Notes: generated by a model not told the origin, from the letters alone. Counted from the stretch's first letter, positions 51,515 to 61,326 are shown. The stretch is 64,000 nt of DNA from Sphingobium nicotianae (GCF_018603885.1 NZ_JAHGAW010000013.1:116888-180887), one strand, 5' to 3'. Numbers and translations: made by a program.

Positions 51515-52486
51515 ATGCAGGGGCAGCTCGATCTTTTCCGCGCGCTGGCGGATCCAACCCGTCTAAGGATCGTGCATCTGCTGCGCGAGATGGAACTGGC
51601 GGTGGGCGAGATCGCGCTGGTCGTCGGGCAGAGCCAGCCGCGCGTCTCGCGGCATGTGCGGATTCTCGTGGAGGCTGGTCTCGCGACCCGGCGCAAGGAG
51701 GGGAGCTGGGTATTCCTGACGCTTGTCGCCGGCCCCGGTGCGGACGCTCTGCTTGGCCTGCTCGATGCGATCGCGCCGTCAGCGAGCGAGCGGCTGTGGA
51801 TCGAGGCGGATCAGGCACGGCTCGCTGCCGTCCGGGCCGAGCGCGCCCGCGCCGCGGAAGATTATTTCGCCACCCATGCCGAGGAGTGGGACGCGTTGCG
51901 CTCGCTCTATGTGCCCGAGGCGCATGTCGAGGAAGCCATGGCCGACATGTTGGGCGGTCAGCAGCTTGGCCGCCTGCTCGACATCGGCACCGGCACCGGG
52001 CGAATGGCGACACTCTTCGCAACGCAGGCGTCGAGCGTGGTCGCGATCGACCGCAGTGCCGAGATGCTGCGGCTCGCGCGGGGCAATCTGCCGCAGGAGA
52101 TTGCCGACAAGGTCCGCTTCCTCGCCGGTGATTTCAACGAACTGCCGGTCGACAATGTCTCGGCCGACACCGCGATCCTGCATCAGGTGCTGCACTATGC
52201 ACAGGCGCCAGAGCGGGTGATCGCAGAAGTGGCGCGGACGTTGCGGGATGGGGGCCGCCTGCTGATCGTCGATTTCGCGCCGCACGATCGTGAGGAGCTG
52301 CGGTTGCGTGATGCGCACACGCGTCTCGGCTTCTCCGATCAGCAACTCACCGCCTGGTATGCGGCCGCGGGGATCGCCATGGAGCGGATCGAGACGCTGG
52401 CCGGGGGCGAACTCACGGTGAAGCTCTGGCTCGGCCAGCGCCGCGGATCGCCAGTCGCACAGCTACGGGGCGCCAAGGCAGGCTGA
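51515..52486 (+). CDS. ArsR-type HTH fused to SAM-dependent methyltransferase
   Basis: This 323-residue protein has an N-terminal ArsR winged helix (LFRALADPTRLRIVHLLREM, then IALVVGQSQPRVSRHVRILVEAGL, residues about 5-75). A class I methyltransferase domain follows, with motif I LLDIGTGTGRMATLF and VAIDRSAEMLRLA (about 140-300). Such fusions are commonly encoded just before metF/metH in alphaproteobacteria, but no methionine gene follows here. The start at 51515 gives the usual HTH N-terminus; the frame is open upstream. Confidence 0.9.
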   Translation: MQGQLDLFRALADPTRLRIVHLLREMELAVGEIALVVGQSQPRVSRHVRILVEAGLATRRKEGSWVFLTLVAGPGADALLGLLDAIAPSASERLWIEADQARLAAVRAERARAAEDYFATHAEEWDALRSLYVPEAHVEEAMADMLGGQQLGRLLDIGTGTGRMATLFATQASSVVAIDRSAEMLRLARGNLPQEIADKVRFLAGDFNELPVDNVSADTAILHQVLHYAQAPERVIAEVARTLRDGGRLLIVDFAPHDREELRLRDAHTRLGFSDQQLTAWYAAAGIAMERIETLAGGELTVKLWLGQRRGSPVAQLRGAKAG

Positions 52487-52781
52487 GCGGCGAACAGTCA
52501 GCTCGTCCCGTCAGCCCTCGCGAACGACCGTCTCCGTTGGATGAGGATCCAATTCGGGTGACGACCGGGCGGCTTAATGTCTGTTTGGGGGTGCCAGACG
52601 CGCGCACCGGTGTCACCCGATGCGGTCCGACATCACGAGCGACGAAGGGGGACGTCAATCTCGCCAGAGGGGCCCGGCCCGCTGGAAACAATGTAGCGAT
52701 TGGTCCCGTGCCCACAAGTTCTCCGCCGGAACTTCGTCGCGCACCAGGCGCGGTTCGACGCGGGACAAAAGGCTGCGTGGA
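52487..52781. other. Gap after the ArsR-methyltransferase gene
   Basis: These 295 bases lie between convergent genes. I see no T-rich terminator, no gene and no riboswitch-like structure. Short open frames here have no signal, domain or ribosome site. Confidence 0.35.
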
Positions 52782-53489
52782 TTAGCCGCCTAGCTCTTTC
52801 GCTTCCTGATATTTGATCTCGAGGTAGCGATTATGCGCTGCCAGCTTGTCGAGATCGCCGCTCGCCAGCTGCTCGGTCATCGTCGCGATTTCCTGCTCGA
52901 TGACGCTCAACCCCTCGACCAGTTGAGCGTCTGGCACGCGGCCATTGCGCGGCTGACCGCGCAGCGGAGCCGGGATCGACTGATAGCCTGTGACAAGCTC
53001 CGGGAGGTGGTCGCTGAGCAGCCGCCGTACCTCCAGTGCCGCCGGTTCCTGCGGACTGAGCGTAGCGAGCTGCGGCGCCAGCGTTTCCAGCCGATTGCTG
53101 ATCGCATCGAGGATCGGGATCGCGGGCGCGGGCAGCGCTTTGCGCTGGCTCTCCAACCACATTTCGGTCTTGAGGGGGAGGGCCTTGAGGTCCGTCTCGC
53201 CGAGCTTGGCCAGCGTCACACTGCCCTGGGTCGGCACGAAGGCGAAGAGCACGCAGGCAAGCAGCAGGCCCATGACGATCAGCAGCCCGGTGCTGCCGAG
53301 CGGCTGCACGAAGCCGAACACCGCCGCGCCGACCACGACCAGCACGGCCGCGATGATCATGCGCTTGAGGCGCGCCATCAGATCCTGTCGCTTGTGGGCC
53401 CGGCCGCGCGCGCTGGTGCTGAGATAGCGCTCGCTGGTGCGCGCGATCAGCGCGTTGGATCGGGCGATCAGATCATCGACTTCGCTCAT
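52782..53489 (-). CDS. XpaC-like membrane protein, partner of TelA
   Basis: This 235-residue protein has an Arg/Ser-rich N-terminus, two adjacent membrane segments (residues about 45-62 and 66-85) and a C-terminal helical part (LVEGLSVIEQEIATMTEQLA). It lies ten bases downstream of telA. In many genomes telA is followed by an XpaC-family gene ('5-bromo-4-chloroindolyl phosphate hydrolysis protein'), and the layout here fits. The assignment rests on context more than on motifs. Confidence 0.6.
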   Translation of the reverse strand: MSEVDDLIARSNALIARTSERYLSTSARGRAHKRQDLMARLKRMIIAAVLVVVGAAVFGFVQPLGSTGLLIVMGLLLACVLFAFVPTQGSVTLAKLGETDLKALPLKTEMWLESQRKALPAPAIPILDAISNRLETLAPQLATLSPQEPAALEVRRLLSDHLPELVTGYQSIPAPLRGQPRNGRVPDAQLVEGLSVIEQEIATMTEQLASGDLDKLAAHNRYLEIKYQEAKELGG

Positions 53490-53499
53490 CGCCAGCGGA

Positions 53500-54711
53500 T
53501 CACTCGATCGCGGTCAGCGGCGAATTGCCGCTCGTCACCGCCGCCTGTGCCCGGGCCTGGCCCTCGGCGCGCGCGATATAGCCCTTGGACTTCTCGACCT
53601 CGCTGGTCAGCGTCGTCACCGTCGTCTTCATATTCTCCAGCGCCTTGAGCTTGAAGGTGTCGATATTGTCCATCGTGTCGTAGATGTTCTGGAAGGCGCG
53701 CTGCAGTGTTTCGAGGGGGATGGTGCTGTTGGCGGCCTGCTCGTGGATCTGGGCGGTCTGCGATTTGAGCAACGCGCCCGTGCTGTCGATGATGTTCGCC
53801 GTCGTCGTGTTGAGCGCGGTGATCTGCTCCAGCACCAGCCGCTGACCGGCCAGTGCCTGCGCCACCGTGACGGCGGTGCGCAGCGCCGCGACCGTGGTGG
53901 TCGAGGCGCGGTCGACGCCCTTCACCAGCTCGACATTGTTCTTCTTGACCAGATCGAGCGCGAGATAGCCCTGCACCGTCACCGCCATTTGCGTCAGAAG
54001 ATCCTGCGTGCGCTGGCGGACATAGAAGAGGGCGCTTTCCTTGATCGCCTTGCTCTTGGCGGGGTCGGTCACCTCCAGATCCAGTGCCTTGGCTTCCAGC
54101 CGGGCATCCATTGCCCTGGCGATGTGGATCATCTGCTCCAGGCGGCCCATAGTCGCCCACATATTCTGCCGCTCGACGTCGATCGCGGCATTGTCCTTGA
54201 TCAGCGTGTCCTTGCCCGAGCCGAGGCTGCCCAGGATCGAGTTGATGTGCGTCTGGCTCGACTTGTAGCTGTCGAAATAGTTGCGCATCTTGTTGCCGAA
54301 CGGGATGATGCCGAACAGCTTCTTGGGCGCGAGCAGATTGCCCTTTTTGCCCGGATCGAGATCCTCGATCACCCGGCGCAGCTCGGCCAGGTCGGACCCG
54401 ACGCTGACGTCCGAATCCATCGCGCGCACCGGACGGTCGAGGAAGCGATTGGAATGGCCCGCCGCTTCGGCGATTTCCTTGCGGCCCATATTGGTGATCT
54501 GGTCGACCTTGGCGCCGAACTCCGGCGAATTGGCATCGAGCGCGGCCAGCTCCTCGACGAAGCTGTCGACTTTCTCATCGAGCTTGGACTTCTTTTCTTC
54601 CTCGATCGGCACCAGCCCCGCGGCCTTCTCTGCCGGGACCACCGGCACCGGTTCGGGCGGGGTCAGGTCGAGCTTCGCGTCAGGCGCGGTGGTCGTTGCG
54701 GTCGTGGCCAT
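53500..54711 (-). CDS. telA: TelA-family toxic anion resistance protein
   Basis: This 403-residue cytoplasmic protein matches TelA (PF05816). Examples are SYKSSQTHINSILGSLGSGKDTLIKDN, ALFYVRQRTQDLLTQMAVTVQGYLALDLV and AQALAGQRLVLEQITALN. TelA proteins are linked to tellurite and other envelope or anion stresses; their biochemistry is unclear. The ATG at 54711 has GAGGAGA upstream; the longer frame adds ten residues without need. The XpaC-like gene follows. A palindrome lies 18 bases upstream. Confidence 0.88.
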   Translation of the reverse strand: MATTATTTAPDAKLDLTPPEPVPVVPAEKAAGLVPIEEEKKSKLDEKVDSFVEELAALDANSPEFGAKVDQITNMGRKEIAEAAGHSNRFLDRPVRAMDSDVSVGSDLAELRRVIEDLDPGKKGNLLAPKKLFGIIPFGNKMRNYFDSYKSSQTHINSILGSLGSGKDTLIKDNAAIDVERQNMWATMGRLEQMIHIARAMDARLEAKALDLEVTDPAKSKAIKESALFYVRQRTQDLLTQMAVTVQGYLALDLVKKNNVELVKGVDRASTTTVAALRTAVTVAQALAGQRLVLEQITALNTTTANIIDSTGALLKSQTAQIHEQAANSTIPLETLQRAFQNIYDTMDNIDTFKLKALENMKTTVTTLTSEVEKSKGYIARAEGQARAQAAVTSGNSPLTAIE

Positions 54712-54728
54712 CAATGTCTCCTCGATGG

Positions 54729-54748
54729 TGTTATATTGCAATATGACA
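54729..54748. promoter_or_regulatory. Palindromic site upstream of telA
   Basis: TGTTATATTGCAATATGACA is a 20-base inverted repeat with nine of ten positions matching, centred on TTGCAA. It lies 18 bases before the telA start codon and would overlap the promoter or transcription start. It resembles operators of dimeric regulators, but I cannot name the family. Confidence 0.5.
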
Positions 54749-55448
54749 CCAAGGGTTCAAGGCCGGAATTATAGGGTGGCATGGCGCAAGAAGTAAGCCC
54801 GCCCGTGCGGATGGCGGGCGACTGGGTGGGCAATGGCGAAACATTACGAACATCACACATATCGCGCATGGGAGTTTCTCTAAAATCCTGTGTCTTCAGA
54901 GCGTTGGCCGTGAAGGGGATGGCATGTTTCGGGGTTTGTAGGACAGGGGTGAATGATGTTCCAAAATAATCATATATTTTCAATATGTTAGAGGATCAAG
55001 AAGAGGCTGTGGCGCCGTGAATTTGCGGGGTGTGCGTGTCGGCTTTGAGGAGCGGCCGGTTGCAAGAGCCCTCTCCTGCCTTCGCGGGAGAGGGAGGGGC
55101 CCGCGAAGCGGGAGGGTGAGGGTCCTTGAGCCCGCCGATTGAAGAGCTTCACCTGCCGCGGAAAGAAGAAAGACCCTCACCCAACCCTCTCCCGCGAACG
55201 CGGGAGAGGGCTTTGAAGATGGCCGCAATGGCTTCGTCTCCGACAGGGCGCTTTGTTGCATATGCCGGCCTTCCCGAGACCCGCCACGCCCCATGGTAAA
55301 TCAATCTTAGCCATTCGCTCGTAATGCTGCCCTGTTATCCGCGACGATTGCAAAGGCGCAGCAAATGCAGCACGATCACCGCTTCGAGAGGATGTCCCTG
55401 AACAGGCGCCTGGACGGACGGGAAGTCCGCCAAGGAACGGGGGGCATT
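54749..55448. other. 700-base intergenic region between telA and sthA
   Basis: The region holds the promoters of telA and sthA and one large inverted repeat (55063-55214, listed separately). The part 54749-55010 is AT-richer and has short open frames without ribosome sites or recognisable domains. I see no further gene. Confidence 0.4.
55063..55214. repeat. Large GC-rich inverted repeat (CCCTCTCCC-type element)
   Basis: The left arm at about 55064-55122 (starting GAGCCCTCTCCTGCC) and the right arm at about 55171-55213 (ending GCGGGAGAGGGC) are complementary. Each arm contains GCGGGAGAGGG, and both inner ends are GAGGGTC/GACCCTC. The left arm has an extra insertion. Such 'CCCTCTCCC..GGGAGAGGG..GTGAGGGT' elements are dispersed in many sphingomonad and other proteobacterial genomes. 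Confidence 0.7.
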
Positions 55449-56846
55449 ATGGACGCGTACGATCTCGTGGTGATCGGCTCGGGGCCTGCGGGCAAGCGCG
55501 CGGCGGTGCAGGCGGCGAAGCTCGGCAAGTCGGTGCTGGTGGTCGAAGGGCGCAGGCGCGTCGGCGGCGTCTCGGTGCACACCGGCACGATCCCTTCCAA
55601 GACCCTGCGCGAGACCGTGCTCAATCTCACTGGCTGGCGCGAGCGCGGCTTTTATGGCCGCTCCTACCGCGTGAAGAAGAATATCGAGGGCAGCGATCTC
55701 GACGCGCGGCTCAACAAGACGCTGGAGCATGAGGTCGACGTGCTGGAGCATCAGTTCCAGCGCAACGGCGTGCGTACCATGGAAGGCTTTGCCCGCTTCA
55801 TCGATCCGCACAGCATCATGGTCAAATCGCCCGACGAGAGCGAACTGATCATCCAGGGTGAGCGCTTCCTGATCGCGGTCGGCACGGCGCCCTTTCGCCC
55901 CGACTATATCCCATTCGACGACGACGTCATCCTGGACAGCGACGAACTGATCGAGATGCCGCGCGTGCCGCGTTCGATGGTGGTGATCGGCGCGGGGGTC
56001 ATCGGCATCGAATATGCCACCATCTTCTCGGCGCTTGACGTGCAGGTGACGCTGATCGAACCGCGCGAGAGCTTTCTCGATTTCGTCGACCGCGAGATCA
56101 TCGACGAGTTTGTCCACCAGCTGCGCGATCGCAACATGATCGTGCGGCTGGGCGCCAAGGTGACGCAGATCGTCAAGGACGAGGCCGGCAAGGTCGTCAC
56201 GACGCTGGAGGATGGCCGCTCGATCCGCACCGAGATGTTGCTGTTCGCCGCCGGGCGCGTCGGCGCCACCGCCAGCCTCGGCCTCGAGAATTGCGGTCTC
56301 GCGGTCGACAATCGCGGGCGGCTCAAGGTCGATCCCAAGACCTTCCAGACCGAGGTGCCCCATATCTATGCGGCCGGTGACGTGATCGGCTTCCCGAGCC
56401 TCGCCTCGACCTCGATGGAGCAGGGCCGCATCGCCGCCTGCCACGCCTTCGGCCTGCCGATGCCGCCCGCGCCGGCCTATTTCCCCTATGGCATCTATGC
56501 GGTGCCGGAAATCTCGACCGTGGGGATGAGCGAGCAGGAAGTGAAGGAGAAGAAGATCCCTTATGAATGCGGGATTGCGCGCTTTCGCGAGACCTCGCGC
56601 GGCCAAATCATGGGACTCGACAGCGGCATGATGAAGATGATCTTCTCGATCCGCACGCGGCGGCTGCTCGGCGTCCACATCCTGGGCGAAGGCGCGACGG
56701 AGCTGATCCATATCGGCCAGGCGGTGCTCAACCTCAAAGGCACGATCGACTATTTCATCGAGAATACGTTCAACTATCCGACCTTGGCGGAAGCCTACAA
56801 GATCGCCGCGCTGGATGCCTGGAACCGGATGCCGCGGGCGGACTGA
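55449..56846 (+). CDS. sthA: Soluble pyridine nucleotide transhydrogenase SthA
   Basis: This 465-residue FAD flavoprotein exchanges reducing equivalents between NADPH and NADH. It has the FAD-binding VVIGSGPAGKRAAVQAAKLG, the NAD-binding VVIGAGVIGIEYATIFSALD, and a C-terminal dimer domain. Where dihydrolipoyl dehydrogenases have a redox Cys pair, it has VGGVSVHTGTIPSKTLR, which is the SthA pattern. The ATG at 55449 is the family start; the open frame upstream adds 28 unlikely residues. Confidence 0.93.
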   Translation: MDAYDLVVIGSGPAGKRAAVQAAKLGKSVLVVEGRRRVGGVSVHTGTIPSKTLRETVLNLTGWRERGFYGRSYRVKKNIEGSDLDARLNKTLEHEVDVLEHQFQRNGVRTMEGFARFIDPHSIMVKSPDESELIIQGERFLIAVGTAPFRPDYIPFDDDVILDSDELIEMPRVPRSMVVIGAGVIGIEYATIFSALDVQVTLIEPRESFLDFVDREIIDEFVHQLRDRNMIVRLGAKVTQIVKDEAGKVVTTLEDGRSIRTEMLLFAAGRVGATASLGLENCGLAVDNRGRLKVDPKTFQTEVPHIYAAGDVIGFPSLASTSMEQGRIAACHAFGLPMPPAPAYFPYGIYAVPEISTVGMSEQEVKEKKIPYECGIARFRETSRGQIMGLDSGMMKMIFSIRTRRLLGVHILGEGATELIHIGQAVLNLKGTIDYFIENTFNYPTLAEAYKIAALDAWNRMPRAD

Positions 56847-56936
56847 GGGCCTTCAGTCCTGCTCTTTCAGTCCTGTCAATCAGCCTCTTTCAAACGGTGG
56901 TAGGGCAGGGGAGCAAGCCCGCATCGCCTGACCCAC

Positions 56937-57629
56937 TCACTGTCTCGTCGCGCCATCCATCGGCGCCGGCTCGGCGGCCTGCTGCTCGATCGGCACCGGG
57001 GTCAACTCATAGATGTCCAGCCCCTCCCGCGGTCCGCGCCAGGGCAATACGAGCCGCCAGCGGAACGGGCCGATGCGCTCGACGACGCCGACCAGATCGC
57101 GGTTCGGCTCGGACCCATAGACGAGCGGCGCATCGTTCACGCCATGCTGTTTCGCACCGGTGAGCACCAGCCGGCGCTCGCCATCCTCATGCAGCCAGCC
57201 ACCGGGCAGCTCGGTGCCGGTCTGCTTGGTGAAGAACAGGGCCCCGGCGCGGTCGCCGCGGACGTGGCAGAAATATTCCGGGAAGGCCTGGAAGGCCGGC
57301 TCGCGCCCCTGCGCCACGCCGATCTTGACGAGCCGGCAGCGATAGGAGCCGGGCGGCGGGGCGGGATAATTGCGCGCGGCGCCGGGCTGCAGCAGATCGC
57401 CCTCGCGCGCGATCTGCTTGCTATAGCGCTTCGAGGCGGCGAGCGCGTCGGCCCACGTCGCCGGGAGATGGGCCACCCGCTGATCGTCCTCGCTGGTCAC
57501 GATGGCCTGCCAGCCGGTCTTGGGCAGCGTGAAGGCTGCCACCGGAGTCGGCGTTTTCAGAACGGCCTGAGGGCGTGAGGCGCAGGCCGACAGCGCGGCG
57601 AGAGCCGCGAGAAGCATGATTTTTTCCAT
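56937..57629 (-). CDS. DUF4893-like lipoprotein
   Basis: This 230-residue protein starts MEKIMLLAALAALSACASRP with lipobox LSAC. Its body (TGWQAIVTSEDDQRVAHLPATWADAL, then YRCRLVKIG and YFCHVRGD) matches what I remember of the DUF4893 family from sphingomonads. A second Cys pair is in the middle of the protein. The start at 57629 is preferred; the 19 residues upstream are not signal-like. The function is unknown. Confidence 0.75.
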   Translation of the reverse strand: MEKIMLLAALAALSACASRPQAVLKTPTPVAAFTLPKTGWQAIVTSEDDQRVAHLPATWADALAASKRYSKQIAREGDLLQPGAARNYPAPPPGSYRCRLVKIGVAQGREPAFQAFPEYFCHVRGDRAGALFFTKQTGTELPGGWLHEDGERRLVLTGAKQHGVNDAPLVYGSEPNRDLVGVVERIGPFRWRLVLPWRGPREGLDIYELTPVPIEQQAAEPAPMDGATRQ

Positions 57630-57891
57630 TAGATAAACCCTTGTTGACAAAGAGTTAACCTTGAAATGGGCTGGATCGGTTAACAAAAGGTAAACGGCTG
57701 GCGCCCACGGCCCGCCGTTGCGACGAACCGAGGAGGATGCATCGACGAGTGCTGCCTTGGCTGCGACGAGTTGCCGGAACTTGGTCCATCACGCTTGGAG
57801 CGCGCCATCCGGTGCCGGCGGAGCCATCGGCGACAGGCGGAGATGGACCCGCCTCCGGGGTGATGGATGCGTGATTCTCGGACCCGTTTTC

Positions 57892-58752
57892 CTAGACCGC
57901 TGTCGCGGTCACGATCCATGCCTTGCCGGCCAGCATGTTGCCCACGCCGGGCTGGTGATGCGCGGCGAGCGCGCTGGTGAGGTCGGCGATCACGGCGTCC
58001 CGCTTGTCCGGGCCCGCCGCCTGAACAGCCTCGCCGATGGAGAGCGTCGAGACCAGCATCCGCGCGGCCGCATCGGGCGTGGCGCCGGCGCCGCCGACCG
58101 GCATGCTGCGCTCGCAGGGCGTGATCTCGATCGCGCCGAACCGCGCCTGCGTCAGCACGTCGTGCAGATAGTCGAGATCGGACAGGGCGAACGGCCCCGG
58201 CGCGTGCGGCTCGCGCGGCGGCAGGTCGACATGCTTGCCGATCGCGCCCATCAGCGTGCGGATCCACTCATTCTCCTCGGGCGGCGCCCAGACCGAAAGG
58301 TCGATCCGTCCGCCGTCCCTCACCATCTTGCGCAAGTTGCGGAAGCCGGCATGGGCATCCGCGAAGAACATGCTGCCGAAGCGCGAGAAGAGCCGGTCGA
58401 ACGGCGCGTCGGTGACGGTGACGGTGGCCGCGTCGGCGCACACGAAGCAGACCTGCGACTGCGTGCCCTGGCTTGCCCGCACGCCACAGGACTGGATCAA
58501 CTCCAGCGAGATGTCGAGGCCGGTGGCGCGCCCGCCCGGCGAGACGGCACGGCCGATCGCGATCGTCGTCGCGCCGCCGCCACAGCCGATGTCGATCACG
58601 CTTTCGCCCGGCTTGAACTGGGCATGCGTGAGCAAAGCCGCGCCGATCGGCTGGATCATGCTCTCGAACCGCTCGAGATTGGCGAGCCAGGTGCGGCCCA
58701 TCTCGCCGCCCCAATCCTCGGTATTATTCGGCATCGCTTGCGCGTCGCTCAT
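57892..58752 (-). CDS. Class I SAM-dependent methyltransferase
   Basis: This 286-residue protein has a Rossmann-type methyltransferase fold: motif I is VIDIGCGGGATTIAIGRAVS, followed by ATGLDISLELIQ. A later region has RDGGRIDLSVWAPP, in place of the usual VxPGG. The family resembles UbiE/CrtF-like methyltransferases. The substrate is unknown. It is a single gene on the minus strand. Confidence 0.85.
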   Translation of the reverse strand: MSDAQAMPNNTEDWGGEMGRTWLANLERFESMIQPIGAALLTHAQFKPGESVIDIGCGGGATTIAIGRAVSPGGRATGLDISLELIQSCGVRASQGTQSQVCFVCADAATVTVTDAPFDRLFSRFGSMFFADAHAGFRNLRKMVRDGGRIDLSVWAPPEENEWIRTLMGAIGKHVDLPPREPHAPGPFALSDLDYLHDVLTQARFGAIEITPCERSMPVGGAGATPDAAARMLVSTLSIGEAVQAAGPDKRDAVIADLTSALAAHHQPGVGNMLAGKAWIVTATAV

Positions 58753-58814
58753 CGCAGTCCCCCCACATTCCTGACCCCCTATAGCCTATCACGAGAGCGG
58801 GGCCTGCTCAAAAT

Positions 58815-59153
58815 CTATGCATTATGCAAGGTCGCCGCGGGCGTGAACAGGACGCTCGACTGCTTGGTGAAATCCGAGAAGGCAAGCACGGCGGCCGCGA
58901 TGATGAGCGCCGCGAGCCCGGCCATGAAGAGCCTGTCCGCGCGTCGCTCGTGCGGCGTGTCCTCGGGCTCGGCGCGCAGATCGAGATAGGAGAGCAGGCA
59001 GCTCAGCGCGAAACAGAGCGCCGCGAGCCAGGCAATCTCGTCGGCCATCGTGTGGTTGGAATGGCCGGTCACCTTGATGCCGGTGATCAGCACGATGGAG
59101 ATGCCGAGCAGGTTCGAGGCGGCGTTGAGGATATGACTCGTCGTCTTGCTCAT
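58815..59153 (-). CDS. Small three-helix membrane protein
   Basis: This 112-residue protein has three hydrophobic segments (residues about 14-30, 40-58 and 78-95) separated by a charged loop with RAEPEDTPHERRADR. No family is recognised. It lies 61 bases downstream of the typA-divergent gap and 62 bases before the methyltransferase gene, on the same strand as the latter. Confidence 0.7.
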   Translation of the reverse strand: MSKTTSHILNAASNLLGISIVLITGIKVTGHSNHTMADEIAWLAALCFALSCLLSYLDLRAEPEDTPHERRADRLFMAGLAALIIAAAVLAFSDFTKQSSVLFTPAATLHNA

Positions 59154-59348
59154 GGCCTGCTCCGTGCCACGCGCCGGCTGAACCCCGCCCGAACAATCCG
59201 CTGGCGGCCGGTGTCACCGCCCTCGGGCGCGACGCATGATCCGGAGCGCTGGCAAAGCGGCATTGCCTCGCCGCGGCTTTTCGGCTAATGGCGCGGCGAC
59301 TTCAGGGCGGCCCACCGGCTGCGCCGCCAACACAACCAGAGAGATATC

Positions 59349-61196
59349 ATGAGCTCCCGTCCCAACGCTCTGCGGAACGTTGCCATCATCGCGCACGTCG
59401 ACCATGGCAAGACCACCCTTGTTGACCAGCTTTTCCGCCAGTCCGGCACCTTCCGCGAGAATCAGCGCGTCGAGGAGCGGGCGATGGATTCGAACGACCT
59501 CGAGAAGGAGCGCGGGATCACCATCCTCGCCAAGCCTACCTCGGTCGAGTGGGCGGGGCCGGACGGGACGGTCACGCGCATCAACATCGTCGACACGCCC
59601 GGCCACGCCGACTTCGGCGGCGAGGTGGAGCGCATCCTCTCGATGGTCGACGGCGTCGTGCTGCTGGTGGATTCGTCGGAAGGCGCCATGCCGCAGACCA
59701 AGTTCGTGACCGGCAAGGCGCTGGCGCTCGGCCTGCGCCCGATCGTCGTCGTCAACAAGGTCGACCGGCCGGACGAGCGCATCCAGGAAGTGCTGGACGA
59801 GGTGTTCGACCTGTTCGTGTCGCTGGACGCGACCGACGAGCAGCTCGACTTCCCCGTGCTCTACGCCTCGGGCCGCAACGGCTATGCCAACACCGACCCG
59901 AACAAGCGCGAGGGCACGCTGACCCCGCTGTTCGAGACCATCGTCAATCATGTCCCGCCGCCGGCGCTGGACGTCGACGCGCCCTTCACCTTCCTGGTGA
60001 CTTTGCTCGACCGCGACAATTTCCTCGGCCGCATCCTGACCGGGCGCGTCACCTCCGGCACGCTCAAGATCAACCAGCCGATCCACGCGCTGGACATGGA
60101 CGGCAAGGTGATCGAGACCGGCCGCGCCTCCAAGATCATGGCGTTCCGCGGCCTCGAGCGCGTGCCGGTCGACGAGGCGCGCGCGGGCGACATCATCAGC
60201 CTCGCCGGCCTCACCGTCGCGACCGTCTCCAACACGATCGCCGAGACCAGCGTCACCACCCCGATCCAGGCCCAGCCGATCGACCCGCCGACGCTCTCGA
60301 TGCGCTTCGCGGTCAACGACAGCCCGATGGCCGGCCGCGAAGGCGACAAGGTGACCAGCCGCATGATCCGCGACCGCCTGTTCCGCGAGGCGGAGAGCAA
60401 TGTCGCGATCAAGGTGACCGAGAGCGACGACAAGGACAGCTTCGAGGTGGCCGGCCGCGGCGAGCTCCAGCTCGGCGTGCTGATCGAGACGATGCGCCGC
60501 GAGGGCTTCGAGCTCGGCATCAGCCGCCCGCGCGTGCTCTTCGGCACGGACGAGGCGGGCAACCGCACCGAGCCCTACGAGATCGTCGTGATCGACGTGG
60601 ACGATGAATATACCGGCACCGTCGTCGACAAGATGAACATCCGCAAGGCCGAGATGACCGACATGCGCCCCTCCGGCGGCGGCAAGACGCGCATCACCTT
60701 CTCGGCGCCCTCGCGCGGCCTGATCGGCTATCATGGCGAGTTCCTGAGCGACACGCGCGGCACCGGCATCATGAACCGCCTGTTCGAGAAATATGGCCCC
60801 CACAAGGGCACGATCGAGGGCCGCAAGAACGGCGTGCTCATCTCCAACGGCGCGGGCGAGGCCAATGCCTATGCCCTCGGCCCGCTGGAAGCGCGCGGCG
60901 TGCTCATGGTCGGTGTCGGCGAAGTGCTCTACGAGGGCATGATCATCGGCGAGAATGCCAAGCCGGAAGACCTCGAGGTCAACCCGATGAAGTCCAAGGC
61001 GCTCACCAACTTCCGCGCCAGCGGCAAGGACGACACCGTCCGCCTGACCCCGCCCTGGAAGATGACGCTGGAGCAGGCCATCGCCTATATCGACGATGAC
61101 GAGCTGGTCGAGGTCACGCCCAAGACGATCCGCCTGCGCAAGCGCTGGCTGGATTCGAACGACCGCAAGCGGAACTCGCGCTCGAAGGCGGCGTAA
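59349..61196 (+). CDS. typA: Ribosome-associated GTPase TypA/BipA
   Basis: This 615-residue translational GTPase has the G1 motif [10 protein letters not shown], switch I RGITI, G3 DTPGH and G4 NKVD. It then has the EF-G-like domains and the TypA-specific C-terminus (e.g. [24 protein letters not shown]). It acts in ribosome assembly at low temperature and stress adaptation. The length is normal. It has no operon partner here. Confidence 0.98.
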   Translation: MSSRPNALRNVAIIAHVDHGKTTLVDQLFRQSGTFRENQRVEERAMDSNDLEKERGITILAKPTSVEWAGPDGTVTRINIVDTPGHADFGGEVERILSMVDGVVLLVDSSEGAMPQTKFVTGKALALGLRPIVVVNKVDRPDERIQEVLDEVFDLFVSLDATDEQLDFPVLYASGRNGYANTDPNKREGTLTPLFETIVNHVPPPALDVDAPFTFLVTLLDRDNFLGRILTGRVTSGTLKINQPIHALDMDGKVIETGRASKIMAFRGLERVPVDEARAGDIISLAGLTVATVSNTIAETSVTTPIQAQPIDPPTLSMRFAVNDSPMAGREGDKVTSRMIRDRLFREAESNVAIKVTESDDKDSFEVAGRGELQLGVLIETMRREGFELGISRPRVLFGTDEAGNRTEPYEIVVIDVDDEYTGTVVDKMNIRKAEMTDMRPSGGGKTRITFSAPSRGLIGYHGEFLSDTRGTGIMNRLFEKYGPHKGTIEGRKNGVLISNGAGEANAYALGPLEARGVLMVGVGEVLYEGMIIGENAKPEDLEVNPMKSKALTNFRASGKDDTVRLTPPWKMTLEQAIAYIDDDELVEVTPKTIRLRKRWLDSNDRKRNSRSKAA

Positions 61197-61326
61197 AAAG
61201 GGCTGAATCCGGGCGTAAGAATATTGCGAACTTGCGTGCTAACGCGCGCGGGATCGTCACATCGGGGCTTGCGCGGGGCGACTGGTCGCCAATAAGCGTT
61301 CGGCGCTCATATCGAGAGTATCTCTC

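Noticed and set aside
52537..52785. 82-codon ORF after the ArsR-methyltransferase gene
   Set aside because: Its composition is random and it has no start signal; it runs into the end of the convergent gene.
54781..54969. 62-codon ORF between telA and sthA
   Set aside because: There is no ribosome site, no domain and no signal peptide, and it lies in the presumed telA promoter region.
55335..56711. 458-codon open frame opposite sthA
   Set aside because: It is an antisense shadow with no recognisable domain; SthA motifs are on the plus strand.
59214..60803. 529-codon open frame opposite typA
   Set aside because: It is an antisense shadow rich in Asp, His, Val and Arg. TypA is unambiguous.
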